Part shown: piece by piece, positions 11,801-21,583 of the stretch | Layout of the letters: each line of letters opens with the position of its first letter | How positions within the stretch are numbered: position 1 is the first letter of the stretch | Assembly: GCA_036245525.1 (NCBI GenBank) | Contig: BTPG01000006.1 | Coordinates: forward strand, 97,686,553 to 97,750,552 | Length of the DNA: 64,000 nucleotides | Direction of reading: 5' to 3' | Source: Semisulcospira habei | Taxonomy: Eukaryota > Mollusca > Gastropoda > Semisulcospiridae | Notes under the pieces: generated by a model | The model's database searches: none | Seen by the model: only the letters and a program-made list of their open reading frames with translations | What the model was told of the DNA's origin: nothing | Program-made: the position numbers and the translations under genes

Positions 11801-13016
11801 ATCCAGTAAGATATTTATAGACCTGTTGTCTGATCGTATGATGGGTGAAATGGTGGAACATGGCTTGAGGGGAGGCATTAGTATAGCAGCGAACAATTAT
11901 GCCAAAGCCAACAATAAATATCTGGATGACCTTGACTTTGACCCCTCAAGGTCAAAGTCATTCATTACGTACGTGGACGCGAACAATTTGTACGGATACG
12001 CGATGTGTGAGTTATTGCCTTTGAAAAACTTTTGTCTGCATGATTTGTCACAGTACAACATAACACAGTTAACAAACTATATTATGAATCATGACCGAAA
12101 TGATGCGAAGGGTTGAATCTTTGAAGTCGACCTGGAGTACCCACACCATCTACATGATTACCACAAAATTATCCATTGGCTGTTGAGAAAATGTCTTTGA
12201 CGGGGAAAAAAGAAGATACCAAACTTGTGCCAAATCTTAACGACAAATTCAATTACTTTTGCCATTATCACTTGATGCAGTTTTACATAAGACATGGGTT
12301 AGTACTAAAGAAAGTTCACAGAGGTATTCAATTTGATCAGAGTGCTTTTATGAAAGATTACATAATGAAGAACACAACATTGCGTGCAAGGGATGGCAAC
12401 ACTGCATTTGACAAAGACTTCTTTAAGCTTATGAACAATGCCTGTTTTGGCAAGAAGATGGAAAATCCTCATCACCGCAAAGATGTGAGACTAGTAACAA
12501 CTGAATCGGGTGCAATTAAACTTACAGGTAAGCCACAGTACACAGGGTACAAAGAGTTTCATTCATCATTGTATGCAGTGTCACTCAAAAAAAAAAGATT
12601 GTTAAACTGGACAAGCCAGTATTCATTGGTATGGCAATACTTGAGTTATCAAAACTGTTGATGCTTGAATTTTATTATGATTACTTCAAACCAAAGTATC
12701 CTGAGTGTCATCTGCTATACACTGACACTGACTCTATGATCATTGACGTTCCTACTGAAGACTTTTATGAAGACATGAAAACAGAGTTACACATGTATGA
12801 CACGTCAGACTACCCTAAAGATCATCCATTGTTTAGCACACAAAACAAGAAAGTACCTGGTAAGTTTAAAGACGAACTAAATGGTGTGCCAATAGTTGAG
12901 TACGTTGGACTGAGATCAAAAATGTATTCTATACTGCACCAAAAGGGAAGTCAGTCGAAAGCTAAAGGTATTTAAAAAAAAACATCAATAAAAAATAAAG
13001 ACATTCGTCATGAACA
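8886..13016 (+). pseudogene. protein-primed family B DNA polymerase, outer copy, 5' part
   Basis: ATG 8886 follows AAATAAAA. Legible parts are the N-terminal domain, a CKRCLQRF-H-HC zinc-like cluster (about 9727-9795), exonuclease motif I (VVYADFESL, about 9892), the EndoVII-like CWICEQ/DHDHITGRYRGAAH insert (11115-11190), Exo II (NLKGYDSH), Exo III (YLKADVCLLAD), polymerase motif A (YVDANNLYG, about 11970), motif B (KLMNNACFGK) and motif C (YTDTDS, about 12720). Breaks: a frame change near 9968, an 887-bp LINE insertion at 10124-11010, a TGA at 12114, and frame changes near 12170 and 12600-12640. The gene is cut at 13016 by the nested block; its last 80 or so codons are at 54599-54846. Confidence 0.9.
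10124..11010 (-). mobile_element. 5'-truncated CR1/Rex-like LINE inserted in PolB
   Basis: The insert encodes, on the minus strand, the C-terminal part of a LINE reverse transcriptase (KTEAMLVGTRQKL near 10980, LSRIDYCNCLLSGLP, HWLPTPQRIQCKIL). Its 3' end is the AT-rich tail at 10124-10175. It is flanked by a 39-bp perfect direct repeat of polymerase coding sequence (10085-10123 and 11011-11049), an unusually long target-site duplication. The RT frame breaks near 10580, so the insert is dead. Confidence 0.9.
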
Positions 13017-13868
13017 CAGTTGTAACTCAGACTCCGAAAAGCCTAATCATTTTGATTCGATGGAATGTGAGCGCGCGCTCTTCTCGGTTTCGGTCCCCTT
13101 TTTCCAGCAGAGTGGTTTGTTTATAATTGCTGTCATCGCGTCTAATACACTATGGAAGGCAGTCACTGAATCAGCTCGCACAGCTTCTTGTCTGTAAGGA
13201 CCAGCATAATGATAGAGGCAGGCAAGAGGCAGGATTCTCATTTGCTTTCACATCTGCGGGCGCCATGAGGATCTATGTTTATTCCAGACAGGAGGTGTTT
13301 ATCATTGAGTGTATCTCAGACAGTGTGATTGTGGTCCTTTCTACAGATGAGAAAAGGCATAGATCCTCAAGAGTCCGCCACGCAAGTTACAGGACCGTGA
13401 CCCATGAGAATCTGTGCCTAAGTTTTGCTTATTCCTGTTCACACAATTTTAATTTCCAGGCTGAGTGGGGGAAAGGGAGCGAGATGGGCTATTGTGGTTT
13501 GCAGTGAGTTCCAGCCATTTCTTTTGTTTTTCAGTAACCGTACATCAATGACCATATTATAAATGAACACACTTTTCCCCCCTCTTTTGTTCTGCCCGGT
13601 AAAGACAGTCGGGTTCACTACGGAATATACTTGAATCTGCTGAGGCACATAATTATAATTCTCAGAAATTTAAAAGCCAGGTTACAAATTTAAAATATAT
13701 ACTGACACAGTTCTAACTTAGACTCCAAAAAGCCTAATCATTTTCATTCGATGGAATGTGAGCTGAGCTATTCTGTTTCTGTCCCCTTTTTTCAGCAGAG
13801 CGGTTTGTTTATAATTGCTGTCAATGCGTCTATTACACTATGGAAGGCAGTCAGCGAACCAGCTCGCG
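13017..13868 (+). repeat. terminal-region repeat modules of the MIDDLE Polinton
   Basis: A module of about 160 bp at 13017-13172 recurs at 13705-13868 in the same orientation (both contain AGACTCC, GCCTAATCATTTT and TATGGAAGGCAGTCA). Between them, 13175-13690 is a different module that recurs, again in direct orientation, at 53462-53945 near the other end of the element. No gene is visible here. Confidence 0.8.
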
Positions 13869-13966
13869 TAGAGATATATAATATGAGTGGTTTTGGACAA
13901 TTTCTATAGATCCCTAATTTCCACGATTTGTGACCCACAAACTACCACACCTCACGCCGCCCATAT
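13869..13966 (+). repeat. inverted terminal-region segment, left
   Basis: The segment starting AGAGATATATAATATGAGTG and containing CCACAAACTACCACACCTCA is nearly identical to the reverse complement of 53383-53461. It is the clearest inverted repeat shared by the two ends of the middle Polinton. Confidence 0.8.
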
Positions 13967-14488
13967 TTTTTAAAAATGTTCGCATTAAAACAGCGCCCCG
14001 ACAGTCTTGCCCGCTGCCCCACTGTTATTGAATACCTGCTAACATGGCTAACTGAACACGCATGTGCGGAGTACTGAAGACAAGTCGCTGTTGACAACCG
14101 CCAGCATTAACACAATGACTGAGTTAACCCTCTTAATTATAACTTTTGACCCCTCATTATCTATGTTCCCCACACAGAGTAAATACCGTCGGTATTTACC
14201 CTCTAAATCATTGTTTAAGCATACACTCTTTTATGTACCTCTCAGCAGAGTAGGTACCAACAGGGGTTATTTAGATTGCGTGTATCAACACACTGTATAA
14301 AACTTAACCTGAAATACAAACATGCACACACTGCCCGCTGCCTTAATGTACACCCGTCGGAATGTGTTTATGCAACAGCCAGTGCCAAACCTTTTGTGAC
14401 AGTCAACCGTTCAATACTCTATTATTAGCAGCTGTGTAAGCCCTGACTAGACGTCATGTCCAAACTGGTTTATTTTAAACCTGTCATA

Positions 14489-14496
14489 ACCCCCCC

Positions 14497-14529
<33 letters not shown>

Positions 14530-14710
14530 CACCACCCCCCCCCACCACCACCACCACCTCCCCCCCACAACCCCCCACTTCCCCCCCCCCGCCCCCACCA
14601 CCACCCCCCCCACACCACCACCCCCCCCCCACCACCACCACCACCACCACCACCACCCCCACCACCACCCCCCACCACCACCACCCCCCACCACCACCAC
14701 CCCCCACCCC
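14489..14710 (+). repeat. (CA)n and (CCACCA)n low-complexity array
   Basis: About 35 bp of CA dinucleotides is followed by about 185 bp of C-rich CCA/CCCCCA runs. The Pro/His frames on one strand and Gly/Trp frames on the other are artefacts of composition. Confidence 0.95.
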
Positions 14711-15844
14711 TATTACAAAAATATCGAATTTAGGTTACTGTGCCAAAACGAGAAAGTAGTTCAAATTTTGGTCACTGGGTCAAAACGAGAAAATTAGATC
14801 AATTTTTGGTCACTGTGTCATTAGGCCATTTCAGAAAATGTATGCCATATCAAAATAAGGAAGCCACACTCTGTTTGAACTACAGCAAGTTTTCTCAAAA
14901 TAATTTTCCAACTACATGAGCAAATGAAAAAATACCCCCCCCCCCCCCCTGAAATAGGCACGCCCGTCAGGCTAATTCAATTGGACGGGTCCATAAAAAG
15001 GGGTGATTTAAAAATACCCCTTGTCAGTCTACACAGGTATGTATAGATTTAATATACACCCTTTTTTGTCAGAGCGATATGTAAGTGTCAAGCCAAGGCC
15101 TTTTATTAATAAGATCGAACCAGTTTTTCCAGCTGTGTCTGACGTGACTGTTTGCTAATTTTATTGATCAGTTTGTACCGAAACGTTCTCAGAAGAAAAC
15201 ACAGCTCTTTATCGGTGCCTACACTCAATATGACACAAAGTTCTGGAACAAACGTTATTAAGCAAGCTGGAATTCTTCGCAAACGACTAAACATTTGTGA
15301 CAGAAAAGGTGGTGTTTACAACCGTGAACTGAAACTTATGAAGGGCTAGCTCGGCAGTGTCGCCTTAGTCATTTACTGAATAGTACCTGAGACAAGACAA
15401 GTCTTAAATTCTCAGTGCCGAGTCACTCAGTGTTAGCGCAGCCTAATGTGATTTGTCACACTAACATTGAGCTATCTTAAACCAGTGGCCAACTACACGC
15501 TATTACAGGTGGCTTAGCTGTGTGTCGCGCCGCGGAAATAAGCATACCGATCTCGCTTTGAGTGTAAGCTGTGTTCAATCAACAGCGTTGGACCGCGCGG
15601 TGTTAACAGAAGGTTGATCCTTTCAATCATAGTCATTGCTATCACTTCCATACCATGGACAACTAATAAATTCAAGACAAAACACAGAGTTAAATGTCTC
15701 TGTTTACAAGGGTCTTAGCAAGCTGTGTAATCTCATGTGATCTTGTATCCAGCGTATACAATGACGTAGCGTCTTAGAAACGAAACTAAGTGCGCAGTGG
15801 CTAATTGAGTATACAGTCGTTGCGTGTCGTGTGACATACAACCG

Positions 15845-16315
15845 GTGAAGTGTGAGTGCATGTTTGTCTGTGGGTATGTCTGTCTGTCTGCCTTGTTTGT
15901 CTGTCTTTGTCTGTGTGTGTCTGTATGTCTGTGTGCGTATGTGCGTGCATGTGCGTGTGTGTTTGTTTTTGTCTCTGCCTGTGTGTGTGCGTGCATTGTG
16001 TTTGTTTGTCTGTGCGTGAGTGTGTGTATGCGTGTGCGTGAGCATGCGTGTATGTGATTGTATGTGTGTATGCGTATGTGTGCATGTGTGTGTGTGTGTG
16101 TGTGTATGCGTCTGTGTGTGTATGCGTGTGTAGGTATTTGTATGCGTGTGTGAGTGCATGTTTTGCGTATGTGTGCGTGTATGTGAATGTTTGTGTGCAT
16201 GTATGTGTGTGCATATCTGTGTGCATGTCTGTCTGTATGTGTGTGTGCATGTGTGTGCGTGTTTGTCTGTGTTTATTTGTCTATAGTGTGTGTATGTGTT
16301 GTGTGTGCATATTGA
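15845..16315 (+). repeat. degenerate TG-rich array
   Basis: Roughly 470 bp of TGTG/TGCG/TCTG variants (GTGTGTATGCGTGTG-like units) forms a degenerate microsatellite. A short pure CA run on the same strand follows at 16406-16430. Long Thr/His and Cys/Val frames on either strand are repeat translations. Confidence 0.9.
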
Positions 16316-16459
16316 TTAGATATTAGAGATAGAAGAAAATAGACTTCAATACCATTTATATAATTTTCTCTGAGCCAATACCCAGAAACACAGTTTTTAA
16401 AAATAATAACCACACACACACACACACTCACGCACAGACAAAAACCCCATTGTTATATG

Positions 16460-16690
16460 CACTTGATAAAAAAATTTAAAGTTACCTACAGATACTTGAT
16501 AACAAATTTCCAAAGTCACTTATAACTGTCAAATAACTTTACAGGTAACTTTTTTAAAGTTCCTATAAGTGACTTAAAGTCAAGAACTTATAATTTCTTA
16601 TAGGAACTTAAACATAACAAATTGTAAGTTCTTGACTGAAGTCACAACTTACTCGGACATATTTGACAAGATACAAGGACAATGAAAAAA
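16460..16690 (+). repeat. fold-back AT-rich region beside p148
   Basis: Several short inverted repeats occur here, for example CACTTATA at about 16515 against TATAAGTG at about 16566, and AAGTTCCTATAAG at about 16556 against CTTATAGGAACTT at about 16598. It lies downstream of p148 on the terminal side. A GAAATTTGT-ATCAAG block on its minus strand (about 16490-16510) also occurs at 57917-57935, next to the opposite end of the outer Polinton. Confidence 0.6.
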
Positions 16691-16813
16691 CTTTTTTTTA
16701 GTAATAGTCTGGTGGTGGTGGAGCTGATGGGGTTAAATAGTTAGGCGCAAGTGACATGACATCTCTCTGCGAAGTGTAATGAAAAAATAATAAATGATTA
16801 CCAAATCGGATCT

Positions 16814-17260
16814 TTATTTGTTTAAAAGATTTTGTAATTTTTCTGTGGTTTCCTGTACCCCTATCCTTTTTCCTTCTGCTAAAAAACTGGCTTTCAGTTC
16901 TTCAACATTCACGGGAGATTGACTACGCATCTTATTCTGTATTTCTGACTTCTGTTTCTTATAATTGTTCAAATCATCCTGCACTCTCTTAAATTCCTTG
17001 TCATCAATAAAATTATCATATAATGCCTTACTGATAATAAGTTTCATACTGCTCAGCTTCGCACCCGCCAAAGTACTTAATGCTTCATGTTTCTGTAATT
17101 TTGTGTGAAACCTCTTGTTTATGGCCTCCAAACCAAAGCAAGCCAGGCATGTAGCAACGCTAACACCCTCAATTGCAATTCCAGTTAAACTTCCAATTCC
17201 TGTGGCAAACAGAACAATACCCCCTACAGAACATCCAGCTGAAATAGCACCAACATCCAT
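16814..17260 (-). CDS. p148, Polinton-linked membrane/coiled-coil protein
   Basis: An open frame of 148 codons runs from ATG 17260 to a stop at 16814. The N-terminal 45 residues are hydrophobic and Gly/Ala-rich (SVGGIVLFATGIGSLTGIAI), consistent with one or two membrane passes. The rest is helical and charged (LQKHEALSTLAGAKLSSMK, DDKEFKRVQDDLNNYKK). I recall similar small proteins beside Polinton genes in cnidarian genomes, but the function is unknown to me. It is the outermost gene on the structural side and occurs only once in the window, because the other copies are truncated before it. A virion membrane or core protein is plausible. Confidence 0.6.
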   Translation of the reverse strand: MDVGAISAGCSVGGIVLFATGIGSLTGIAIEGVSVATCLACFGLEAINKRFHTKLQKHEALSTLAGAKLSSMKLIISKALYDNFIDDKEFKRVQDDLNNYKKQKSEIQNKMRSQSPVNVEELKASFLAEGKRIGVQETTEKLQNLLNK

Positions 17261-17293
17261 TGAAGTGTTTTGTACAGAATTAAAAACTGCCTG

Positions 17294-17355
17294 TTACCTC
17301 CTTTTACACCTAGTGTACCTCGCCTCTTCACTTTCCAAATATTTAATTGCTTCTG
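17294..17355 (-). pseudogene. p73, 3' piece, split by LTR retrotransposon
   Basis: The last 20 or so codons of a small gene (ending CKRR and a TAA at 17294-17296) lie directly against the 5' LTR. The 5' piece is at 21584-21733, and the frame is consistent across the insertion if the 5-bp TTCTG duplication is counted once. The product would be about 68-73 residues, basic at its C-terminus, of unknown function. It lies 34 bp upstream of the p148 start. Confidence 0.6.
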
Positions 17356-18156
17356 TGTGATGAAGCTCTATGCTCGTGCATAGTGCTCACACAGTAGGAT
17401 TAGTACGGTACGGGTTTTGTTAACGGTTTGTTTGTGTTGATAGTCCGGGTGGCATTAGGCTCCATGGGAAATCTGTAAGACATGGTTAGCACGGAGTTTT
17501 GGTGAGTTCTGTTTAGTGAGTTTTAGGCAAAAGCTGTGTCTGTCAGAGGTCTAGTTTGGTTAGTGCGGGGCTTGACTGTCATTCTGGACAGACGTTATGC
17601 GAGATACCTTAGCCCGCATTCCAAGACTCTGAAGCCTTGTAAAGAGTGGAACGACGGACGCCGAGACGTCGAGTCACAGGTGGGACCTAACGTGAGGTCA
17701 TCCCTCCAGCTCTTCACTGAGAGTGAGTCTGACCGGGACCAAGACACCCGAGTCAAAGCGAGAACTGCGCCACAGTACAAGAACGAGGATGTCCATGCCA
17801 ATGAGACAGGACGGCAAGAAGAAGCGTACGACGAAGGACTTTCACGCCTAGACGTGAGAAGGACCAACGTAACCAGGCAATAACATCAAACAGGTTGGAG
17901 ACAATGAGAGACTAAAACCTAGCCTGGCAAAGATATTGTGATTTATGTGTGTATGTGTGATAGTAGAGCAGTGTATATAGTTTGATAGTCTTTAAAACGT
18001 TTTTTTTATTTTATATTGTATAAAGGTTACTTCAGAAAGGGAGCCCGTGTGTTGTGCTTTACCGCATGAATGCGCCCGTCTGAGTCAGTGGCGGTGTATG
18101 CGTCTGTTGCGTGAGAGTCTGTACGTGTGACTGTGGGCAAGTCTGCATGCGTTACA
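17356..18156 (+). repeat. 5' LTR
   Basis: Starts TGTGATGAAGCTC and ends CGTTACA. It is almost identical to 20771-21583. It contains a T-rich stretch and TATATTGTATAAAGG near 18011-18025 that could serve as a TATA element. Confidence 0.93.
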
Positions 18157-18175
18157 ATGGTGACCCTGTTTTAGC
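18157..18175 (+). other. primer-binding-site candidate
   Basis: TGGTGACCCTG begins 2 bases after the 5' LTR. The TGG start is complementary to the CCA end of a tRNA. I cannot name the tRNA without a database. Confidence 0.55.
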
Positions 18176-18297
18176 GGTATATATTTTCTGCGTAGGTTGT
18201 TGATATTGTTGTGGGTTTTCATTTTAAGTTTTGACGTTGATTTGGTTGTGATTTGTATATTTACGTTTTCAAGTTTTGGGAAGTTGTTGTAGCAAAT

Positions 18298-19947
18298 ATG
18301 GAGGTAGCCCCGGTAGAGGCTTACATTAAACAGGGTGAAAGGTTAGGACTTAAGGATGAGAAGCTTTTTGATTATGTAGAGAAATGTAGGGATAGGGAGG
18401 ATAGAGCGAGAGAAAGAGAAGCTCAGAGAGAAAGAGAGGAGAAAGAAAGAGTCATAAAGGAGAAAGAGTTAGAAGCTCAGAGAGAAGAAAGAGAAGCTCA
18501 GAGAGAAAGGGAAGAGAGAGAAAGAGTACTTAAGAAAGAGGAACTAGAGGTTCAGAAAGCCTTAAAGGTGAAGGAGTTAGAAGTTCAGAGAGTGAAAGAC
18601 GAGAAAGAGTTGGAGATTCGTAGACTTAGAGAGGAGAAAGAGTTGGAAATGCAGATACAGAGGGAGGAGAAAGAGCTAGAAATTCAGAGAGAGAGAGAAG
18701 AGAAAGACAGAATACTTAAGAAAGAGGAAATGGAGCTAAAGGAGAAAGAGTTAGAAGTACAGAGAGAGAGAGAAGAGAAAGAAAGAGTCTTAAAGGAGAA
18801 AGAGTTAGAAGTACAGAGAGAGAGAGAGAGAGAAGAGAAAGAAAGAGCTCTTAAGAAAGAAGAATTAGCGTTTCAGAGAGAGAAGGACGAGAAGTCTCTA
18901 ACGTTTCAGAGAGAGAAGGACGAGAGGGAACATGCGTTAAGAGAGAGAGAATTAGAGTACCAGAGAGAGAAAGAAGAGAAAGATAGGGAGGTACAACTAC
19001 AGTTAGCTCGAGATGCGGGGTCTAGAACAGCTGATAATGATTCAGTAGGCCGGGGCATACGGAATTTTCCTAGACTGCCGATGTTTAAAGAGTCCGTGGA
19101 CTCTATTGACGCTTTTTTGTGTCGTTTCGAGTCTCATGCGCAGGCGTTGAGTTGGCCTCCTGCCAACTGGCCCGTTTTGCTTTCGTCTGCGCTAGAGGGT
19201 CAGGCCTTGAGTCTTTACCATAGCTTGAACATTTCGGGGAACATAGAGTACGAGACTTTGAAGGAGTGTCTCTTACAGCAGTTTCAGTGTAATGCGGAAG
19301 GTTTTAGAGAACGCTTGAGAGCTTGTCGGCCAGAGACAGGGGAATCGTTTATGTCATTTGGCAAACGATTGTCCCATTTGCTCGTACGTTGGGTCGAACT
19401 GTCAAAGATCGACCACACGTACGAAGCATTGTTCGATCTCATGTTGGCTGAACAGTTCTTTGGTAGCGTTTCCAAGGATCTAGCGGTATTCTTGAGGGAA
19501 CGTAACCTCAAGACTACGGACGAGTTAGTACAGAACGCGGAGGCTTTTCGGATGGCGCATCCTACGAAAAACCTCGCGCGTAGGACCGAGACACCGCCAG
19601 TCGGATTGGTCGCTGCTAACACGTCTGAGGGTTACCGGGGCATCAATACCTTACGTGGAGCCCAGCTGGTTAACGGAAGAGGTACTTTGCGTTTCCGACG
19701 CAGTGATCGAGGTATTAGCAGTAGCGGTCGCGATCCGTACACACGAGGAGAAGCATCTGGTCATGGGTATGGTCGTGGACGGATGGCGAATTCGGACACT
19801 CAGTGTTTTGCGTGTCATGCATACGGTCACTTTAGTCATGACTGTCCTAGCAGTAGTTCAGGGGCTCAGTGTTTCACCTGTCAGGGGTACGGCCATCTGG
19901 CTCATCAATGTCCTAACAGTACTGGTATGGTAGCGGGGATGGAGTGA
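18298..19947 (+). CDS. gag: Gag polyprotein with long coiled coil and two zinc knuckles
   Basis: I chose ATG 18298 (MEVAPVEAYIKQ); upstream frame extension lacks an ATG. Residues about 30-245 are an extraordinary Glu/Arg/Lys array (REREEKERVLKEKELEVQ-like units, partly repeated at DNA level), predicted to form a very long coiled coil. Residues about 258-440 form a capsid-like helical domain (LPMFKESVDSIDAFLCRFE, ALEGQALSLY, GESFMSFGKRLSHLLVRW) resembling the SCAN-like Gag of metazoan Ty3/gypsy elements. Two CCHC knuckles follow (CFACHAYGHFSHDC and CFTCQGYGHLAHQC, about residues 500-540). The gene ends in TGA at 19945. The protein would assemble the particle and bind RNA. The coiled coil replaces or extends the usual matrix region. 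Confidence 0.88.
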   Translation: MEVAPVEAYIKQGERLGLKDEKLFDYVEKCRDREDRAREREAQREREEKERVIKEKELEAQREEREAQREREERERVLKKEELEVQKALKVKELEVQRVKDEKELEIRRLREEKELEMQIQREEKELEIQREREEKDRILKKEEMELKEKELEVQREREEKERVLKEKELEVQREREREEKERALKKEELAFQREKDEKSLTFQREKDEREHALRERELEYQREKEEKDREVQLQLARDAGSRTADNDSVGRGIRNFPRLPMFKESVDSIDAFLCRFESHAQALSWPPANWPVLLSSALEGQALSLYHSLNISGNIEYETLKECLLQQFQCNAEGFRERLRACRPETGESFMSFGKRLSHLLVRWVELSKIDHTYEALFDLMLAEQFFGSVSKDLAVFLRERNLKTTDELVQNAEAFRMAHPTKNLARRTETPPVGLVAANTSEGYRGINTLRGAQLVNGRGTLRFRRSDRGISSSGRDPYTRGEASGHGYGRGRMANSDTQCFACHAYGHFSHDCPSSSSGAQCFTCQGYGHLAHQCPNSTGMVAGME

Positions 19948-20436
19948 CCCACTCATGTAGCCAGTTTTGCGGTCCCAGTCATACAGCTGGGCGCGGTGTG
20001 TTCAGCTAACGGAGGTGGTTGCCTGCCGCTGGTGGATGGGGTTGTTAACGGGTGTCTCGCTTCTGTTCTCCGTGACTCGGGTACAATGACCGCGGGGGTC
20101 AGACGTAGCCTCGTTAGAAAAGATCAGTTCACGGGCGAGATGCAGAAAGTAGTTTCGTTCGGAGGGAAGGTAGAAGTTTTCCCTTTGGCTAGAATAGATG
20201 TTGACACGGAATTTTTCTCGGGTAATCTGATGTCATGTGTCATCGACGACCCAGTAGTTGATTTAGTCATAGGTAACATGAAGGGTGTGCAGCCAGTCAT
20301 CGGTGGAGTCGGAGCGATTAAGCGAGCTCACGTTCCTCGCAGTGTAGTCGCATCGGTGGCGGCGAGAGCTCGAAGAAAGCGTAGTTGGGAACAGAGAGAT
20401 CGTGTTATTTCCGTCCAGAATCAGGGGATCGGTTAG
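19948..20436 (+). CDS. retropepsin-like protease domain, in frame after gag stop
   Basis: The frame continues directly after the gag TGA without an ATG, so expression would need stop readthrough (or a nonsense mutation has split one Gag-Pr protein). VLRDSGTMTAGV at about 20069-20104 matches the catalytic D-S-G-T of retroviral-type aspartic proteases. A flap-like region and a hydrophobic ending (CVIDDPVVDLVIGNM) follow. About 160 codons is normal for a Gypsy protease. The stop at 20436 is followed by no RT sequence. It would process Gag. Confidence 0.75.
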   Translation, partial: PTHVASFAVPVIQLGAVCSANGGGCLPLVDGVVNGCLASVLRDSGTMTAGVRRSLVRKDQFTGEMQKVVSFGGKVEVFPLARIDVDTEFFSGNLMSCVIDDPVVDLVIGNMKGVQPVIGGVGAIKRAHVPRSVVASVAARARRKRSWEQRDRVISVQNQGIG

Positions 20437-20755
20437 CGGGCTTGGCCCAATAGTCGGGTTGGCTGGAGACGGCATACTTCTGTTGCGGACAGAAATGCGG
20501 CTCAGCACCCAATAATATGTAGGTAGATCGGAGATTAGAGTCTCGCGATCGTGTGGGCAGTCATTGGATCGATTTCATTTCTGGAGGTTTCAACGCGTTA
20601 GTTCTGTTTTGCTGTCGCTGTGCGATCTGAAGGTGTGCGTTGAGGCGTAAGGCTGTAATTTTTTTCTTGTATTCTAGTTAGTCAAAGTTAGTCTTGGTTT
20701 GTGATGGTGTACGTCGAGTAGTCTTAAAAAGAAACTCGGTCGTTTCTTTTTTTCC
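20437..20755 (+). other. internal non-coding region of the LTR element
   Basis: I see no polymerase, integrase or other gene motif here. This is where pol would start in an autonomous element. Confidence 0.7.
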
Positions 20756-20770
20756 CGAGGAAGGGGGAAT
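20756..20770 (+). other. polypurine tract
   Basis: GAGGAAGGGGGAA lies immediately before the 3' LTR, the expected position for plus-strand priming. Confidence 0.85.
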
Positions 20771-21583
20771 TGTGATGAAGCTCTATGCTCGTGCATAGTG
20801 CTCACACAGTAGGATTAGTACGGTACGGGTTTTGTTAACGGTTTGTTTGTGCTGATAGTCCGGGTGGCATTAGGCACCACGGGAAATCTGTAAGACATGG
20901 TTAGCACGGAGTTTTGGTGAGTTCTGTTTAGTGAGTTTTAGACAAAAGCTGTGTCTGTCAGAGGTCTAGTTTGGTTAGTGCAGGGCTTGACTGTCATTCT
21001 GGACAGACGTTATGCGAGATACCTTAGCCCGCATTCCAAGACTCTGAAGCCTAGATTTCAGAGTTCTTGTAAAGAGTGGAACGACGGACGCCGAGACGTC
21101 GAGTCACAGGTGGGACCTAACGTGAGGTCATCCCTCCAGCTCTTCACTGAGAGTGAGTCTGACCGGGACCAAGACACCCGAGTCAGAGCGAGAACTGCGC
21201 AACAGTACGAGAATGAGGACATCCATGTCAAAGAGACAGGACGGCAAGAAGAAGCGTACAACAAGGACTTTCACGCCTAGACGTGAGAAGGACCAACGTA
21301 ATCAGGCAATAACATCAAACAGGTTGGAGACAATGAGAGACTAAAACCTAGCCTGGCAAAGATATTGTGATTTGTGTGTGTGTGTGATAGTAGAGCAGTG
21401 TATATAGTTTGATAGTCTTTAAAACGTTTCTTTTCTTTTATATTGTATAAAGGTTACTTTAGAAAGGGAGCCCGTGTGTTGTGTTTTACCGCATGAATGC
21501 GCCCGTCTGAGTCAGTGGCGGTGTATGCGTCTGTTGCGTGAGAATCTGTACGTGCGACTGTGGGCAAGTCTGCGTGCATTACA
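20771..21583 (+). repeat. 3' LTR
   Basis: Starts TGTGATGAAGCTC and ends GCATTACA. It differs from the 5' LTR by scattered substitutions, an extra 13 bp near 21052-21065 and a few short indels. Confidence 0.93.

Larger units (their letters stand above)
3041..13016. mobile_element. OUTER Polinton/Maverick, left part
   Basis: This is a Polinton-type element read from its structural-gene side: penton-like (-), p425 (+), p411 (-), capsid (+), ATPase (+), p132 (+), PolB (+). Similarity to the other two copies begins at about 3041, in the 3' end of the penton-like gene, so p291, p73, p148 and the left terminus are missing and are replaced by AT microsatellite. Similarity stops abruptly at 13016 inside PolB, where the 41.6-kb nested block begins; the missing PolB end resumes at 54599. 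Most genes carry frameshifts or stops, which fits an old copy. Confidence 0.85.
13967..16813. other. non-coding terminal region with simple repeats
   Basis: I see no supported gene in this 2.8-kb stretch. It holds low-complexity arrays (listed separately), a C-run at 14935-14950, and AT-rich unique sequence at 14060-14440 and 14720-15840. It lies between the inverted terminal segment and p148, so it is probably expanded terminal sequence of the middle Polinton or later insertions that I cannot classify. Confidence 0.6.
17356..21583 (+). mobile_element. LTR retrotransposon coding only Gag and protease
   Basis: A complete 4,228-bp element: 801-bp 5' LTR, primer-binding-site candidate, gag, protease, polypurine tract and 813-bp 3' LTR, flanked by the 5-bp duplication TTCTG (17351-17355 and 21584-21588). 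Both LTRs begin TGTGATGAAG and end TTACA. There is no reverse transcriptase, RNase H or integrase, and only about 330 bp lies between protease and PPT, so it must be mobilised by a partner element. It split p73 of the middle Polinton. LTR differences are modest (a few percent plus a 13-bp indel near 21052). Confidence 0.93.

Noticed and set aside
13047..14300. ORFs of 60-126 codons in the Polinton terminal modules
   Set aside because: The repeated modules break the frames between copies, and no domain or conserved start is visible.
14447..14797. Gly/Trp-rich and Pro/His-rich ORFs
   Set aside because: They arise from the (CCACCA)n array; no start context, no conserved partner.
15704..16326. 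Thr/His-rich and Cys/Val-rich ORFs up to 155 codons
   Set aside because: All frames of a degenerate TG array are open by composition.
17536..17883. 115-codon ORF in the 5' LTR, repeated at 20951-21280
   Set aside because: It lies inside both LTRs and differs in length by an indel; this fits LTR sequence better than a conserved LTR-encoded protein.
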